Shown here: positions 7,915-15,932 of the stretch, one piece after another | Layout: every line of letters begins with the position of its first letter | How positions within the stretch are numbered: the stretch's first letter is position 1 | NCBI GenBank assembly: GCA_023301765.1 | Contig: JALZUC010000060.1 | Span: forward strand, 1-50,969 | Source of the DNA: Akkermansiaceae bacterium | GTDB lineage: Bacteria; Verrucomicrobiota; Verrucomicrobiia; Verrucomicrobiales; Akkermansiaceae | Reading direction: 5' to 3' | DNA: 50,969 nt | Program-made: the position numbers and the translations under genes | Notes under the pieces: generated by a model | Databases searched by the model: none | What the model saw: the letters and a program-made list of their open reading frames with translations, nothing else | Told to the model about the DNA's origin: nothing

Positions 7915-9267
7915 TTAATCACCCGAACGGGTGGATACATCGACTAGTTCGGCAGCTCTGGTAAGCAGCGTAAGCGCATGTCTACGCTCGCCACTCAGTG
8001 TAGATTTATCTTTTTCCTCCAGTAAGCCTAACAAAGAAAGTAATCTACTAGCATCCAGCTCTCCAGCAGATGTGGTGGTGGTGAGTAACATTCCCGTGGC
8101 TGTTACCGTGGAGGCAAAACGTAAATCAGCACTGGAGGTAAACCAGCTCTTAGCCTGGTCAGGATACACAGTAAGGCTAGCTGCTACCTCATCTCCTAGC
8201 TGTAATGTAGCAATGGATAGATCACTATCGCCGCTGAGTTCTAACTCATAGATGACGTAGTTTCCATGTGATCTAGACATACCCCGTATACTGGAGTTAG
8301 TAGCACTAGATTTTAGACTTGAGTATCCTAGTAGGCGCGCACGCGACACCTGCTGAATATTAAAGCTCACTGTAGCGGCCGCCTCTGCAGTCAATTTAAC
8401 ATCTGAGCTGATATGCACGGCTAGAAGCATGGTGGCAGGATTCCATGGTGTATTACAGAGCTCTATATCCGCTACTAGCCCCGCTCCTCTGAGCATAGAG
8501 GGAGTCTTGTAGTGAAAGTGATTCACCATTTCCTCGATGCGTACTGCCGAGATAGGTGGCAGTGCTGAATTTTCTGTAATATAGCGCTGTAGTAACGGCC
8601 AGCTAGTGGCACCAGAGGCCTGCGGCACCGGTAGAGTCAGCCCACTATTTCCCTGGGCCTCATGCCAGTCTTGCTCCTTAAGCTCAGGTAACTTCTGTAG
8701 AGCCTCTGCGTCCTGCTCGCTGATACGCTTATGCAGCTCTTCACGAAAACTTACGGTATCCTCCCTAATGGCTGCAGCCACTGCAGTGGCGGAAGCCTCC
8801 GTCTGGGCGTGAGGTGGCTTATCACCAGTATAATCTACCACCACTGGAGATGTTAGATTTTCCATGGCTACCGCCGACCAGTCCCAGCCAGGCTCGATAT
8901 CTACTACCTCCCTAGTGTCTCGACCATTTTTCTGTGTGATAAAAACCCCTAATGTAACGATAGCTGCAGCTCCTATAGCAACTATTACAGGGCGCCTCCA
9001 AAAAGACACCTCAGCGCTAGTAAGCTGAGTAAGAGGGCCTTCTCCACCTGCGCTATGCACAGCCTCACGCTGCTCCGTTGTTAGCAGGCCCACCTGCCCG
9101 CCACCCACCGAGCCATGCAGAAGTGCCGCAGTCTCACGGGTCTCCTCCACAGCTGCACGAACTCGGAGATCAGAGCGCACAGCACGTGCGATCTCGATAG
9201 CTTCACTGCCTGTTAGCTCGCCGAGAGCGAAGGCTGTGATACGAGGGTCATTAATATCGATTTTCAT
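7915..9267 (-). CDS. Membrane protein resembling YfbK without its vWA domain; putative anti-sigma factor
   Basis: This 450-residue protein starts with DPRITAFALGELTG (residues 7-20), a stretch typical of the cytosolic N-termini of anti-sigma-like proteins in this phylum. A transmembrane helix lies at about 92-111. Residues about 222-285 (including AVRIEEMVNHFHY and CNTPWNPATMLLAVHI) match the von Willebrand N-terminal module of YfbK-like proteins. Normally a roughly 180-residue vWA domain with a DxSGSM metal site follows. Here the sequence passes directly to DVKLTAEAAA and ARLLGYSS, which resemble the C-terminal DUF3520 module. The vWA domain is thus absent. It lies 29 nt downstream of an ECF sigma gene, so regulation of that sigma factor is a reasonable inference. 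The periplasmic role is unknown. Confidence 0.65.
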   Translation of the reverse strand: MKIDINDPRITAFALGELTGSEAIEIARAVRSDLRVRAAVEETRETAALLHGSVGGGQVGLLTTEQREAVHSAGGEGPLTQLTSAEVSFWRRPVIVAIGAAAIVTLGVFITQKNGRDTREVVDIEPGWDWSAVAMENLTSPVVVDYTGDKPPHAQTEASATAVAAAIREDTVSFREELHKRISEQDAEALQKLPELKEQDWHEAQGNSGLTLPVPQASGATSWPLLQRYITENSALPPISAVRIEEMVNHFHYKTPSMLRGAGLVADIELCNTPWNPATMLLAVHISSDVKLTAEAAATVSFNIQQVSRARLLGYSSLKSSATNSSIRGMSRSHGNYVIYELELSGDSDLSIATLQLGDEVAASLTVYPDQAKSWFTSSADLRFASTVTATGMLLTTTTSAGELDASRLLSLLGLLEEKDKSTLSGERRHALTLLTRAAELVDVSTRSGD

Positions 9268-9296
9268 GCCGCTGAAATTATTGTTTGGAGTGAAGG

Positions 9297-9830
9297 TTAT
9301 TTAAGGTTTTCTGGTAGAGTTTCTCGCAGGCGTTTCATACCAGTGTGGATCAGGAACCCTACGTTCCCTGTAGTCAGTCCCGTTTCTTCACTGATTTGCT
9401 GGTAGCTATATCCTTTTTCAAATTTAAGAATGATGGCTGTGGCTTGATTTTCTGGCAGACGTGCAATGTAGGACTTCACCATAGCTACACGTTCCTGTTC
9501 AGCGGTAATGGTGGCGGGTGACTTTATGTTACTGGCATTAGCATCTAAGATCTCATCCTCTACTAGAACCATTCGCTTTTCTTTACGGAGCACATCAAGT
9601 GCACGATTCCGGCAAACGGTAAAAAGCCAGGACTTTAAGCCTGAGTTTACTTTCCCCACATCTTGTTGATAAAGGCGGATAAAAGTATCCTGCACTACAT
9701 CACGAGCCCTATCCAGATCATGCACAATCGTTTTTGCATAGCCGATCAAGGGCGACTCGAATTCCGAGATTGCCCGCTCGACCAGTTCTGAGCTGGTTTC
9801 CGCCATATCTGTATCGTTTTTTTCGCCCAT
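9297..9830 (-). CDS. ECF-type RNA polymerase sigma factor
   Basis: A 177-residue sigma-70 family protein with only regions 2 and 4. Region 2 includes DLDRARDVVQDTFIRLYQQ and the -10 recognition helix KSWLFTVCRNRALDVLRK. Region 4 ends with the helix-turn-helix GYSYQQISEETGLTTGNVGFL. The two are joined by a short linker, as in extracytoplasmic-function sigma factors. The downstream gene is a membrane protein with an anti-sigma-like N-terminus, the common sigma/anti-sigma arrangement. The regulon and inducing signal are unknown. Confidence 0.9.
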   Translation of the reverse strand: MGEKNDTDMAETSSELVERAISEFESPLIGYAKTIVHDLDRARDVVQDTFIRLYQQDVGKVNSGLKSWLFTVCRNRALDVLRKEKRMVLVEDEILDANASNIKSPATITAEQERVAMVKSYIARLPENQATAIILKFEKGYSYQQISEETGLTTGNVGFLIHTGMKRLRETLPENLK

Positions 9831-9896
9831 TGAGGCACTTTCTGTAGAATGAAACGTCTCGCCCCAACTTTTCTTAGAAAAAAATACAATAACCGC

Positions 9897-10538
9897 CTAT
9901 TTCCTAACAAAATAACTTAGATTTTCCAGCTCAAGGGCTAAATCTACGTTGTTAACCGTAACTTCAGAAGGCACTTGCAGCACAGCTGGAGAGAAATTTA
10001 AAACCCCCTGAATACCAGCTTCAACTAGCTGATTAACTGCCTGCTGCGCATATTCTCCTGGCACGCAGAGGATAGCCATCTGCACTTGATGTTTTTTTAC
10101 AAAGTCTTCAATCTCAGCGGATGAATACAACGGCACTGGGATATTTTTATTCGTAAGCTTCTCAGCGGCAGAATCAAAGGCAGCTAAAATATCATAACCC
10201 TCCTTACGAAAACCGTCATAGCGTAGTAAAGCCCGCCCCAGATTCCCCGCCCCCACCATGATAACTGGCTGTAACTTAGCTCGCCCAAGCCCCTCGTGAA
10301 TAGCTATACGCAACGCCTGCACCGGGTAACCTCTACCACGAGTGCCAAAAGCTCCAAAATAGGCTAAATCACGCCTTAGCTGAGAGGGCTTCACCCCCGC
10401 CGCAGTTGCTAAAGCGGAGGAACTAACCATCTCATGACCATTTTCGTGGAGGCGCTCTAGGCACCTATTGTAGAGAGATATCCGGTAAATGGACTTCTGC
10501 GGTATTTCTAATTTATCCACAAAGTTATCTTGTCTCAC
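9897..10538 (-). CDS. rex: Redox-sensing transcriptional repressor Rex
   Basis: Rex senses the NADH/NAD+ ratio and represses fermentation and respiration genes when NADH is low. The 213-residue protein shows the winged-helix DNA-binding domain (about 10-85; MVSSSALATAAGVKPSQLRRDLAY and the GTRGRGYPV wing), then a Rossmann fold with VGAGNLGRAL and the family motif AAFDSAAEK, and a C-terminal domain-swapped helix. Length is typical. It lies 33 nt downstream of an oxidoreductase gene on the same strand. I found no full TTGTGAA-N4-TTCACAA operator in the window. Confidence 0.93.
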   Translation of the reverse strand: MRQDNFVDKLEIPQKSIYRISLYNRCLERLHENGHEMVSSSALATAAGVKPSQLRRDLAYFGAFGTRGRGYPVQALRIAIHEGLGRAKLQPVIMVGAGNLGRALLRYDGFRKEGYDILAAFDSAAEKLTNKNIPVPLYSSAEIEDFVKKHQVQMAILCVPGEYAQQAVNQLVEAGIQGVLNFSPAVLQVPSEVTVNNVDLALELENLSYFVRK

Positions 10539-10571
10539 CCTGCTGAGATAGTCAAGAATTGCGGCTTACCA

Positions 10572-11504
10572 TTAGGCTTTACCTTGTTTGATCCCCTGCA
10601 TGATCTGTTCAGTAATATCTAGAGCTAAGCTGAGCGCTTCAGCACCTTGCTGGCCAGAAACAACTGGCTCCTGACCTTTTTTAGCGCTCTCAATAAAAGA
10701 AGCCAGCTCACGTTTTAGTGGTTCATCTTTCTCCACGTTAACCTCCACCTTCTCAACACCGGCTTGCCCTATCCGGTACATCCCAGCGCTCTGCTCTTGA
10801 TAATCTAAAGAAAGGTAGCAATCCCCCTGAAAAACTCTGATCTTACGCATACGCTCCGGGCTGATTCGGCTCGCGGTGACATTAGCTACACAACCATTTT
10901 CAAAGCGGATTCTCGCATTAGCGATATCTTCTCTCGAGGTCATCACTGATACCCCTACAGCATCAACACTCTCAATAGGTGAACGCACGAGGTGAAGAAT
11001 AATTTCCAAATCATGAATCATGAGATCTAGAACCACTCCAATATCGATACTTCTATTGGGAAATGGGGAAAGTCTATGAGCTTCGATAAATCTTGGCTCA
11101 GAGAGACGGTCTTCGAGTTCACGCATCACAGGGTTAAAACGTTCGATGTGACCTACTTGCAGGACACGCCCGTACTTTTGGGATGCCTCAATCAGAGCTT
11201 TAGCGTCATCTAGGGTATCCGCAATCGGCTTTTCCATCAAGACATCCACCTCTTTCTCCATGAGTTCACAGCCTACAGCGCGATGCGCTATGGTAGGAAC
11301 AGCTACTGTAGCAGCATTCACAGCCTGAGAGAAATCATCTAGCGAATCCATGGCCACACCACCAAACTCAGCGGCTACCGCCTCCGCCCTTTTTTTATCC
11401 TGATCATAGATCGCTACCAACTCTACCCCCTCAAGTAAGGAAAATACTCTGGCGTGATTACGCCCCATTGCCCCAGCCCCTGCTACACCTACACGTAAAT
11501 TCAT
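10572..11504 (-). CDS. Gfo/Idh/MocA family oxidoreductase
   Basis: A 310-residue NAD(P)-dependent dehydrogenase. The N-terminal Rossmann motif is GVAGAGAMGRNHAR and the family EKP motif is VLMEKPIAD (lysine near residue 92). The C-terminal alpha/beta substrate domain starts with VGHIERFNP. In this subfamily a similar protein often sits beside lipid A genes and acts on UDP-sugars, but no such neighbour is present here, so the substrate is unassigned. It precedes rex by 33 nt, suggesting cotranscription. Confidence 0.85.
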   Translation of the reverse strand: MNLRVGVAGAGAMGRNHARVFSLLEGVELVAIYDQDKKRAEAVAAEFGGVAMDSLDDFSQAVNAATVAVPTIAHRAVGCELMEKEVDVLMEKPIADTLDDAKALIEASQKYGRVLQVGHIERFNPVMRELEDRLSEPRFIEAHRLSPFPNRSIDIGVVLDLMIHDLEIILHLVRSPIESVDAVGVSVMTSREDIANARIRFENGCVANVTASRISPERMRKIRVFQGDCYLSLDYQEQSAGMYRIGQAGVEKVEVNVEKDEPLKRELASFIESAKKGQEPVVSGQQGAEALSLALDITEQIMQGIKQGKA

Positions 11505-11725
11505 GAAGTTCTTTTAGATCAAAGCCCTCCACCTGACAAGACCATGAAAAAAAAATATCCAAATAAACCTAAGATTCTAAATCGCCGTGCGTTTCCTCTC
11601 TCGGAGAGAGTATTTCCTTCATACTAAAAAATACCTAAATCCATCATTTTTGAGCTGGCCTAATTAATAGCTAGCTCTATAGATAAAATCACTAAGAGCC
11701 TTCCATAAAACACCTAATAAAAAAA

Positions 11726-13228
11726 ATGAGCTTACACGCCCAATTATCTCCAGAAGCAGAAGCACGACTAGCTGCGCAACAACGTAACGCCACCATCACC
11801 AGTGTGATCATAGCATTACTAGTAGTTCTCTTAATCGGCGTCGTACTGCTCTTGCTTCTGCTTCCTAAGGTTGAAACCTTTACACCTGAAATTATATCTT
11901 ACCAGGCAGGCACTGAAGAAAGCGATCAAGTTACTAAACGTGAAATGAACCGTTCTGTAGAGCGTAAGCCCTCTGCACCATCTGCCTCTATGGCAAAGGT
12001 GATCGCGGCGAATACCAGTGCTACCACAGCAGTTCCTGTTCCTGACGTTGATATTCCAGATCCATCTACTGATTTCGGTAACGGTAGTGACTTCGGTGAT
12101 GGCTGGGGCAGTGGTGATGGAGTAGGTAGCGGAGGCGGATTTGGTAATATCCCTGCTGTTTTGCGCGAGCGTTGCTCTAAAGCAGACCGCCTTGACCGAC
12201 TGGCTAAAAACGGAGGCAATGAAAAATGTGAAGAAGCTGTGGTAAAATCTCTTCGTTGGCTTAAGAAAACTCAGTCAGAAGACGGCAGCTGGGTTGGACA
12301 ATACAAGGTGGCCATGACTGGCTTTTCCCTACTTGCCTATTTAGGCCACTGTGAGACGCCTAACTCTGAAGAGTTTGGTGATTCTGTGCTGCGTGCCATC
12401 GTATATCTAATCAATATTAGTATTAAAAATGAGGGTAAAATAGCAGACGATTACAAAGACAAACACTGGTGTTATGACCACGCTATCGCCACCTACGCTC
12501 TTGCTGAGGCCGCTACCTTCTGTACCAAACTGGATATCAATATTCCCAATCTTAACAAAGCGGTTAAACTATCTGGAGACTGGATTTTAAATCATCAGGC
12601 TAGCTCCGGATCATGGGAATACTCTTATGACCAATCTGGAGAGCGCGGCGGAGATAACTCCATAGGACTCTGGCAGATCCAGGCTCTGAAAGCTTGTAAA
12701 CACACTGGATTATGGGAGAACAAAGAATTCACACGTCCCATACGCACAGCACTTGAATATATCAAAAGAACTCAAGCAGATAGCGGTGGAATCGGCTACG
12801 CTAGTGCCCGTGAGCATGACTCAATTGGATTCACTATGACAGGAGCCGGCATGCTTGCATACCAAATGTGGGGAAAAGGTCATGACTCTGTAGTTAGAAA
12901 AGGAGCTGAATATATCAAAAAGAATACCGAGTTTGATTACAACTCTCCAACAGCTGACTTATATCGCCACTACTACCATGCTCAAGCAATGATTAACCGT
13001 GGCGGTAATGATTGGAAGTTTTACAATAATATTTTTCGCGACCAAATTCTTAATAATCAAAACGAGGATGGTAGTTGGAAAGATGTAGGAGGAGGTGAAA
13101 AAATAAAAGGCGTTGCCACTAATTTCCAAGGTAATACCGGCTTCGCTATTCACTACCGCACATGCCTAGCCACATTCATGCTAGAAGTTTACTATCGCTT
13201 CCTTCCCGCTACCGGCTCAGGTCACTAA
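11726..13228 (+). CDS. Membrane-anchored prenyltransferase/squalene-oxidase-repeat (alpha/alpha toroid) protein
   Basis: This 500-residue protein has a cytoplasmic N-terminus, one strong transmembrane helix at about 23-47 (an almost pure Val/Leu/Ile run), a linker with a Gly/Asp-rich segment (about 118-146; DFGDGWGSGDGVGSGGG), then a helical toroid from about 165. Repeats carry the QW-like signature KTQSEDGSW, NHQASSGSW, RTQADSGGIGY and NNQNEDGSW. Catalytic DDTA or DCTA motifs of true squalene or terpene cyclases are absent, so it is not a cyclase. Proteins of this plan are common and uncharacterised in PVC bacteria. It is transcribed alone and ends at a strong terminator. Confidence 0.8.
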   Translation: MSLHAQLSPEAEARLAAQQRNATITSVIIALLVVLLIGVVLLLLLLPKVETFTPEIISYQAGTEESDQVTKREMNRSVERKPSAPSASMAKVIAANTSATTAVPVPDVDIPDPSTDFGNGSDFGDGWGSGDGVGSGGGFGNIPAVLRERCSKADRLDRLAKNGGNEKCEEAVVKSLRWLKKTQSEDGSWVGQYKVAMTGFSLLAYLGHCETPNSEEFGDSVLRAIVYLINISIKNEGKIADDYKDKHWCYDHAIATYALAEAATFCTKLDINIPNLNKAVKLSGDWILNHQASSGSWEYSYDQSGERGGDNSIGLWQIQALKACKHTGLWENKEFTRPIRTALEYIKRTQADSGGIGYASAREHDSIGFTMTGAGMLAYQMWGKGHDSVVRKGAEYIKKNTEFDYNSPTADLYRHYYHAQAMINRGGNDWKFYNNIFRDQILNNQNEDGSWKDVGGGEKIKGVATNFQGNTGFAIHYRTCLATFMLEVYYRFLPATGSGH

Positions 13229-13254
13229 TAGTCCCAAACATTAATTTTTGCTTA

Positions 13255-13286
13255 ACGGCTCCGTCACAAGACGGAGCCGTTTTTTT
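13255..13286 (+). terminator. Rho-independent terminator
   Basis: A perfect 11-bp GC-rich stem (ACGGCTCCGTC at 13255-13265 with GACGGAGCCGT at 13270-13280) closes a 4-nt loop and is followed by a T run. It sits 27 nt after the toroid-protein stop codon. Confidence 0.95.
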
Positions 13287-13532
13287 ATCTTCTACTCCTT
13301 AGCTTACCATATTTCTTACTTTGTTCGTAAATACTATCGTCAATACTCAATAGGTAACAAATCAGTATTATAGGGCCAGAGGTCAGAGTAAAGTAAGAGC
13401 CACATAACTCTGTAAATGTCATCAAACAGACTAATCGCAATATAAATACTACTGTAATTTACTTGCGTTAGCGTTTATCGTGGACACCCTCTCTTTAGCA
13501 CACTCCTCTGAGTGCAATTATCCACTTTCTCT

Positions 13533-14108
13533 ATGACAGCATCTGCAGAACATACTAAGTTAAGTTTATTACTCAAAGACTGCGCTAAAGGTTTTTATCA
13601 GCAGATGTATTTTTTAGGTAAAGACGTGATCAACCCTAGAGGAAACCAGCTCCAGAACTATAGTTTTAAAAAGTCACCGTCAAAGGGGCTAAAAGGCACC
13701 AGCTGCTACACCCATAAAAATCACTCCAGAACCATAGAACTATATGGCTCTTGTGCAGCCCTTTATACAAGTTCAGAACCCGTCGTATTTTTAAGAAAAA
13801 GGTGTCGGTTTTACCACTGGGTACCAGATCAAAAACTAGTAGCTGGGCAATGGTCTCAGGCTGATATTAAGCCCGTGGCCTCCAGTGTTATGCTAGCATC
13901 CTTAACCCCGTTATTAGAATGGTGGGTAACTTACGAAATGTGGATAGAAAATTGCCTTGGTAAAAGATATCGGGAACAATGCTTTACTGAGTGGAGTAAA
14001 GTCCAAGGAAAGGCAGTATGGCTCCCGCCCACTGAGGCCCGAGATTGGGTAATGCAATTTTTGCAAGAAAAGGGTAAGCATGTGCGCCCTAAAGATTTTG
14101 CGAAATGA
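13533..14108 (+). CDS. Unknown protein coupled to a COG0523 GTPase
   Basis: A 191-residue soluble protein with no domain I recognise. The frame stays open to a GTG at 13512, but ATG 13533 (MTASAEHTKL) looks the better start. It is rich in aromatic residues, with WVPDQK, LLEWWVTYEMWIENC and AVWLPPTEARDWV in the C-terminal half, and has several Cys and His. Its TGA stop overlaps the start of the COG0523 GTPase gene (ATGA at 14105-14108), so the two are translationally coupled. This makes it a likely partner or client of that metal chaperone. The function is a guess from context only. Confidence 0.6.
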   Translation: MTASAEHTKLSLLLKDCAKGFYQQMYFLGKDVINPRGNQLQNYSFKKSPSKGLKGTSCYTHKNHSRTIELYGSCAALYTSSEPVVFLRKRCRFYHWVPDQKLVAGQWSQADIKPVASSVMLASLTPLLEWWVTYEMWIENCLGKRYREQCFTEWSKVQGKAVWLPPTEARDWVMQFLQEKGKHVRPKDFAK

Positions 14109-15082
14109 ACCTCCCACATATACCTCAGGTAATATCTATCCAGCCTATGATCCTGCTGACAGGATTTCTAGGGGCCGGTAAAACAACTCTACTGCGAGAA
14201 CTCCTCACCAGCACGAAGGATGCAGGACTGGTAGCTGATGTTATTCTTAATGATTACGCTGACGCTGCACTCGATAGCTCTACACTCGAAGAAATTGCAG
14301 AAAGCGTAGAGCCCCTTACTGCCACATGCGCATGCTGTGAGGGCCTCGATTTCTTGCTCGAACTCTCGATTAAGTCAGCCAAGAGCAGCTCCGATCTTCT
14401 CTTTGTTGAACTTAACGGCACGGCAGACCCTGTGCCCATTGTAGAATCATTTACACTACTGGAAGATAAATTAAAGATTCACCCTAGATGGCAGGTCTGT
14501 GTGATTGATGTCCGTAATTTTGGCCAGCGTGGAGCCTACAGAGATATCGAGACACTACAGCTCCAGACCGCCAGCCATATCTACCTTTCACACACTAACA
14601 CTGACATAGATACAGGCCCTCTGCTAGAGCAAGTTAGAGAGATTAACGCCCATGCATCCATCGTGAGTAAAAGTGAGCTTTTAGAAATGGCTACATCCAT
14701 GGCAAAGGCCAAAAAACGGATATTATCAGCACAGTGCTCCGCTAATGCTGAGCAAGACCCCGCTGTCATTAAAAAGCCTGATAATCACGAGAAAACACAC
14801 GAGTTCACCTCTTGTCAGATTCTACTTCCAGCACATTGCTCTGAGAATGTAATCAGAACATGGCTAGCGGAACTCCCATCAGGGGTGATACGGGCCAAAG
14901 TCTTAATCGGCATTTCAGACAAACCAGATGGTCGTTACCTCTTTGAGCGCGTGGGAACTGAGATCAGCCCTGATGTGCAGTATGTAAAACTCGGTGATCG
15001 TGTTCCGAATTCCGCCATTCTCATAGGCCCAGACCTAGATCTAAAAAGCCTCCAAGAGTTAACGAGCTCACACCTTTCTTGA
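14105..15082 (+). CDS. COG0523 (CobW/ZNG1-like) metallochaperone GTPase
   Basis: G3E GTPases of this family insert or traffic metals such as zinc or cobalt using GTP. The 325-residue protein has Walker A GFLGAGKTT (20-28, K26), the family metal site CxCC as CACC (C76, C78, C79) and the ELNGTADP block. The C-terminal CobW-C-like half (about 225-325) is diverged. The guanine-specificity motif, normally NKxD, reads HTNTD here, so nucleotide preference may be altered. It is coupled to the preceding unknown gene and faces a His-rich lipoprotein gene, which suggests zinc homeostasis. No clear Zur box was found upstream. Confidence 0.85.
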   Translation: MNLPHIPQVISIQPMILLTGFLGAGKTTLLRELLTSTKDAGLVADVILNDYADAALDSSTLEEIAESVEPLTATCACCEGLDFLLELSIKSAKSSSDLLFVELNGTADPVPIVESFTLLEDKLKIHPRWQVCVIDVRNFGQRGAYRDIETLQLQTASHIYLSHTNTDIDTGPLLEQVREINAHASIVSKSELLEMATSMAKAKKRILSAQCSANAEQDPAVIKKPDNHEKTHEFTSCQILLPAHCSENVIRTWLAELPSGVIRAKVLIGISDKPDGRYLFERVGTEISPDVQYVKLGDRVPNSAILIGPDLDLKSLQELTSSHLS

Positions 15083-15159
15083 GCTGACACTTAGCCTATT
15101 AGTTACATGCCTGAAAAGATATCGGTTAGAGAGCCGACGATTTATCACAAGCTCCCGTT

Positions 15160-15777
15160 TTAGTGGGTATGAGGGCTTAGCTCAAACTCATCTGTCACGT
15201 AGCGGGTCTCGCCATTTTTAAAGAAGATAACCACCTTGCTTACAAAATCCTTACCAGTGAGGAAGCTTGCATCCACTCCTGTATCACCGGGGAAGATAAA
15301 GTAATTCGTCTTCCCCTCACGGATATTCTCTTTACCGTCTTCATCCTCATTTTTTTCGTTATTACGCGCACGCAGAGTCACCGTTTTATCGTTAAGTTCT
15401 GAAAATGTAATCGTGATCTCTGAATCCAGAGCTATATCGAAAGGCTTAGTCCCCTCCTTATCTGAGGTCAGCCATAGTTCAAGGTCACCCTTATCGTCAT
15501 GAAGCTTAAGCTCTGCATAGCCTGGGCCTCTTTGCCCTGACCAGAGAGTTTCTATGATGCCATGGTGAGCTGTTTCCTCATGGGCGTGATCATTACCATC
15601 TTTATGGCTGTGGCCGCTATCATCACCATGGCTGTGCCCATGTTCTTTATCTTTCTTCTCCTGCAGCTTTTTTTCTATATGCGCGCTCACAGATTCCCGC
15701 TCTGAACATGCAGAGATAAACAGGTATAGCAGACAGACTAAGGCTGATAATAAAAGGGCGGTTTTAGAGGTTTTCAT
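15160..15777 (-). CDS. His-rich lipoprotein, putative metal binding
   Basis: A 205-residue lipoprotein with a signal peptide ending in ISAC (lipidated C24). Then comes a helical Lys/Glu stretch and a histidine-rich segment at about 45-74 (KEHGHSHGDDSGHSHKDG and DHAHEETAHHG). The C-terminal domain of about 130 residues is predicted mostly beta, with ELWLTSDKEG and TITFSELNDKTVTLRAR. The His clusters strongly suggest zinc (or nickel/copper) binding in the periplasm. It converges with the COG0523 GTPase gene, which reinforces a metal-handling role. The family is not recognised. Confidence 0.75.
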   Translation of the reverse strand: MKTSKTALLLSALVCLLYLFISACSERESVSAHIEKKLQEKKDKEHGHSHGDDSGHSHKDGNDHAHEETAHHGIIETLWSGQRGPGYAELKLHDDKGDLELWLTSDKEGTKPFDIALDSEITITFSELNDKTVTLRARNNEKNEDEDGKENIREGKTNYFIFPGDTGVDASFLTGKDFVSKVVIFFKNGETRYVTDEFELSPHTH

Positions 15778-15932
15778 TTTCTACAGATAAGGTGCTGAAG
15801 TATTTGTGTGTGCTCAATTAAAAAACATTTATCTAGTGTTTCAAGGTTTTTTGCGCACAGAAGGCATACCTCCGAAATTATCTGTATTACATTCCGACCC
15901 CCAGAAAACTTAACCCTCCCCATTAAGTAATG

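Noticed and set aside
15778-15932. Zur operator upstream of the His-rich lipoprotein
   Set aside because: No palindrome resembling GTTATA-N-TATAAC was found; zinc control remains only an idea.
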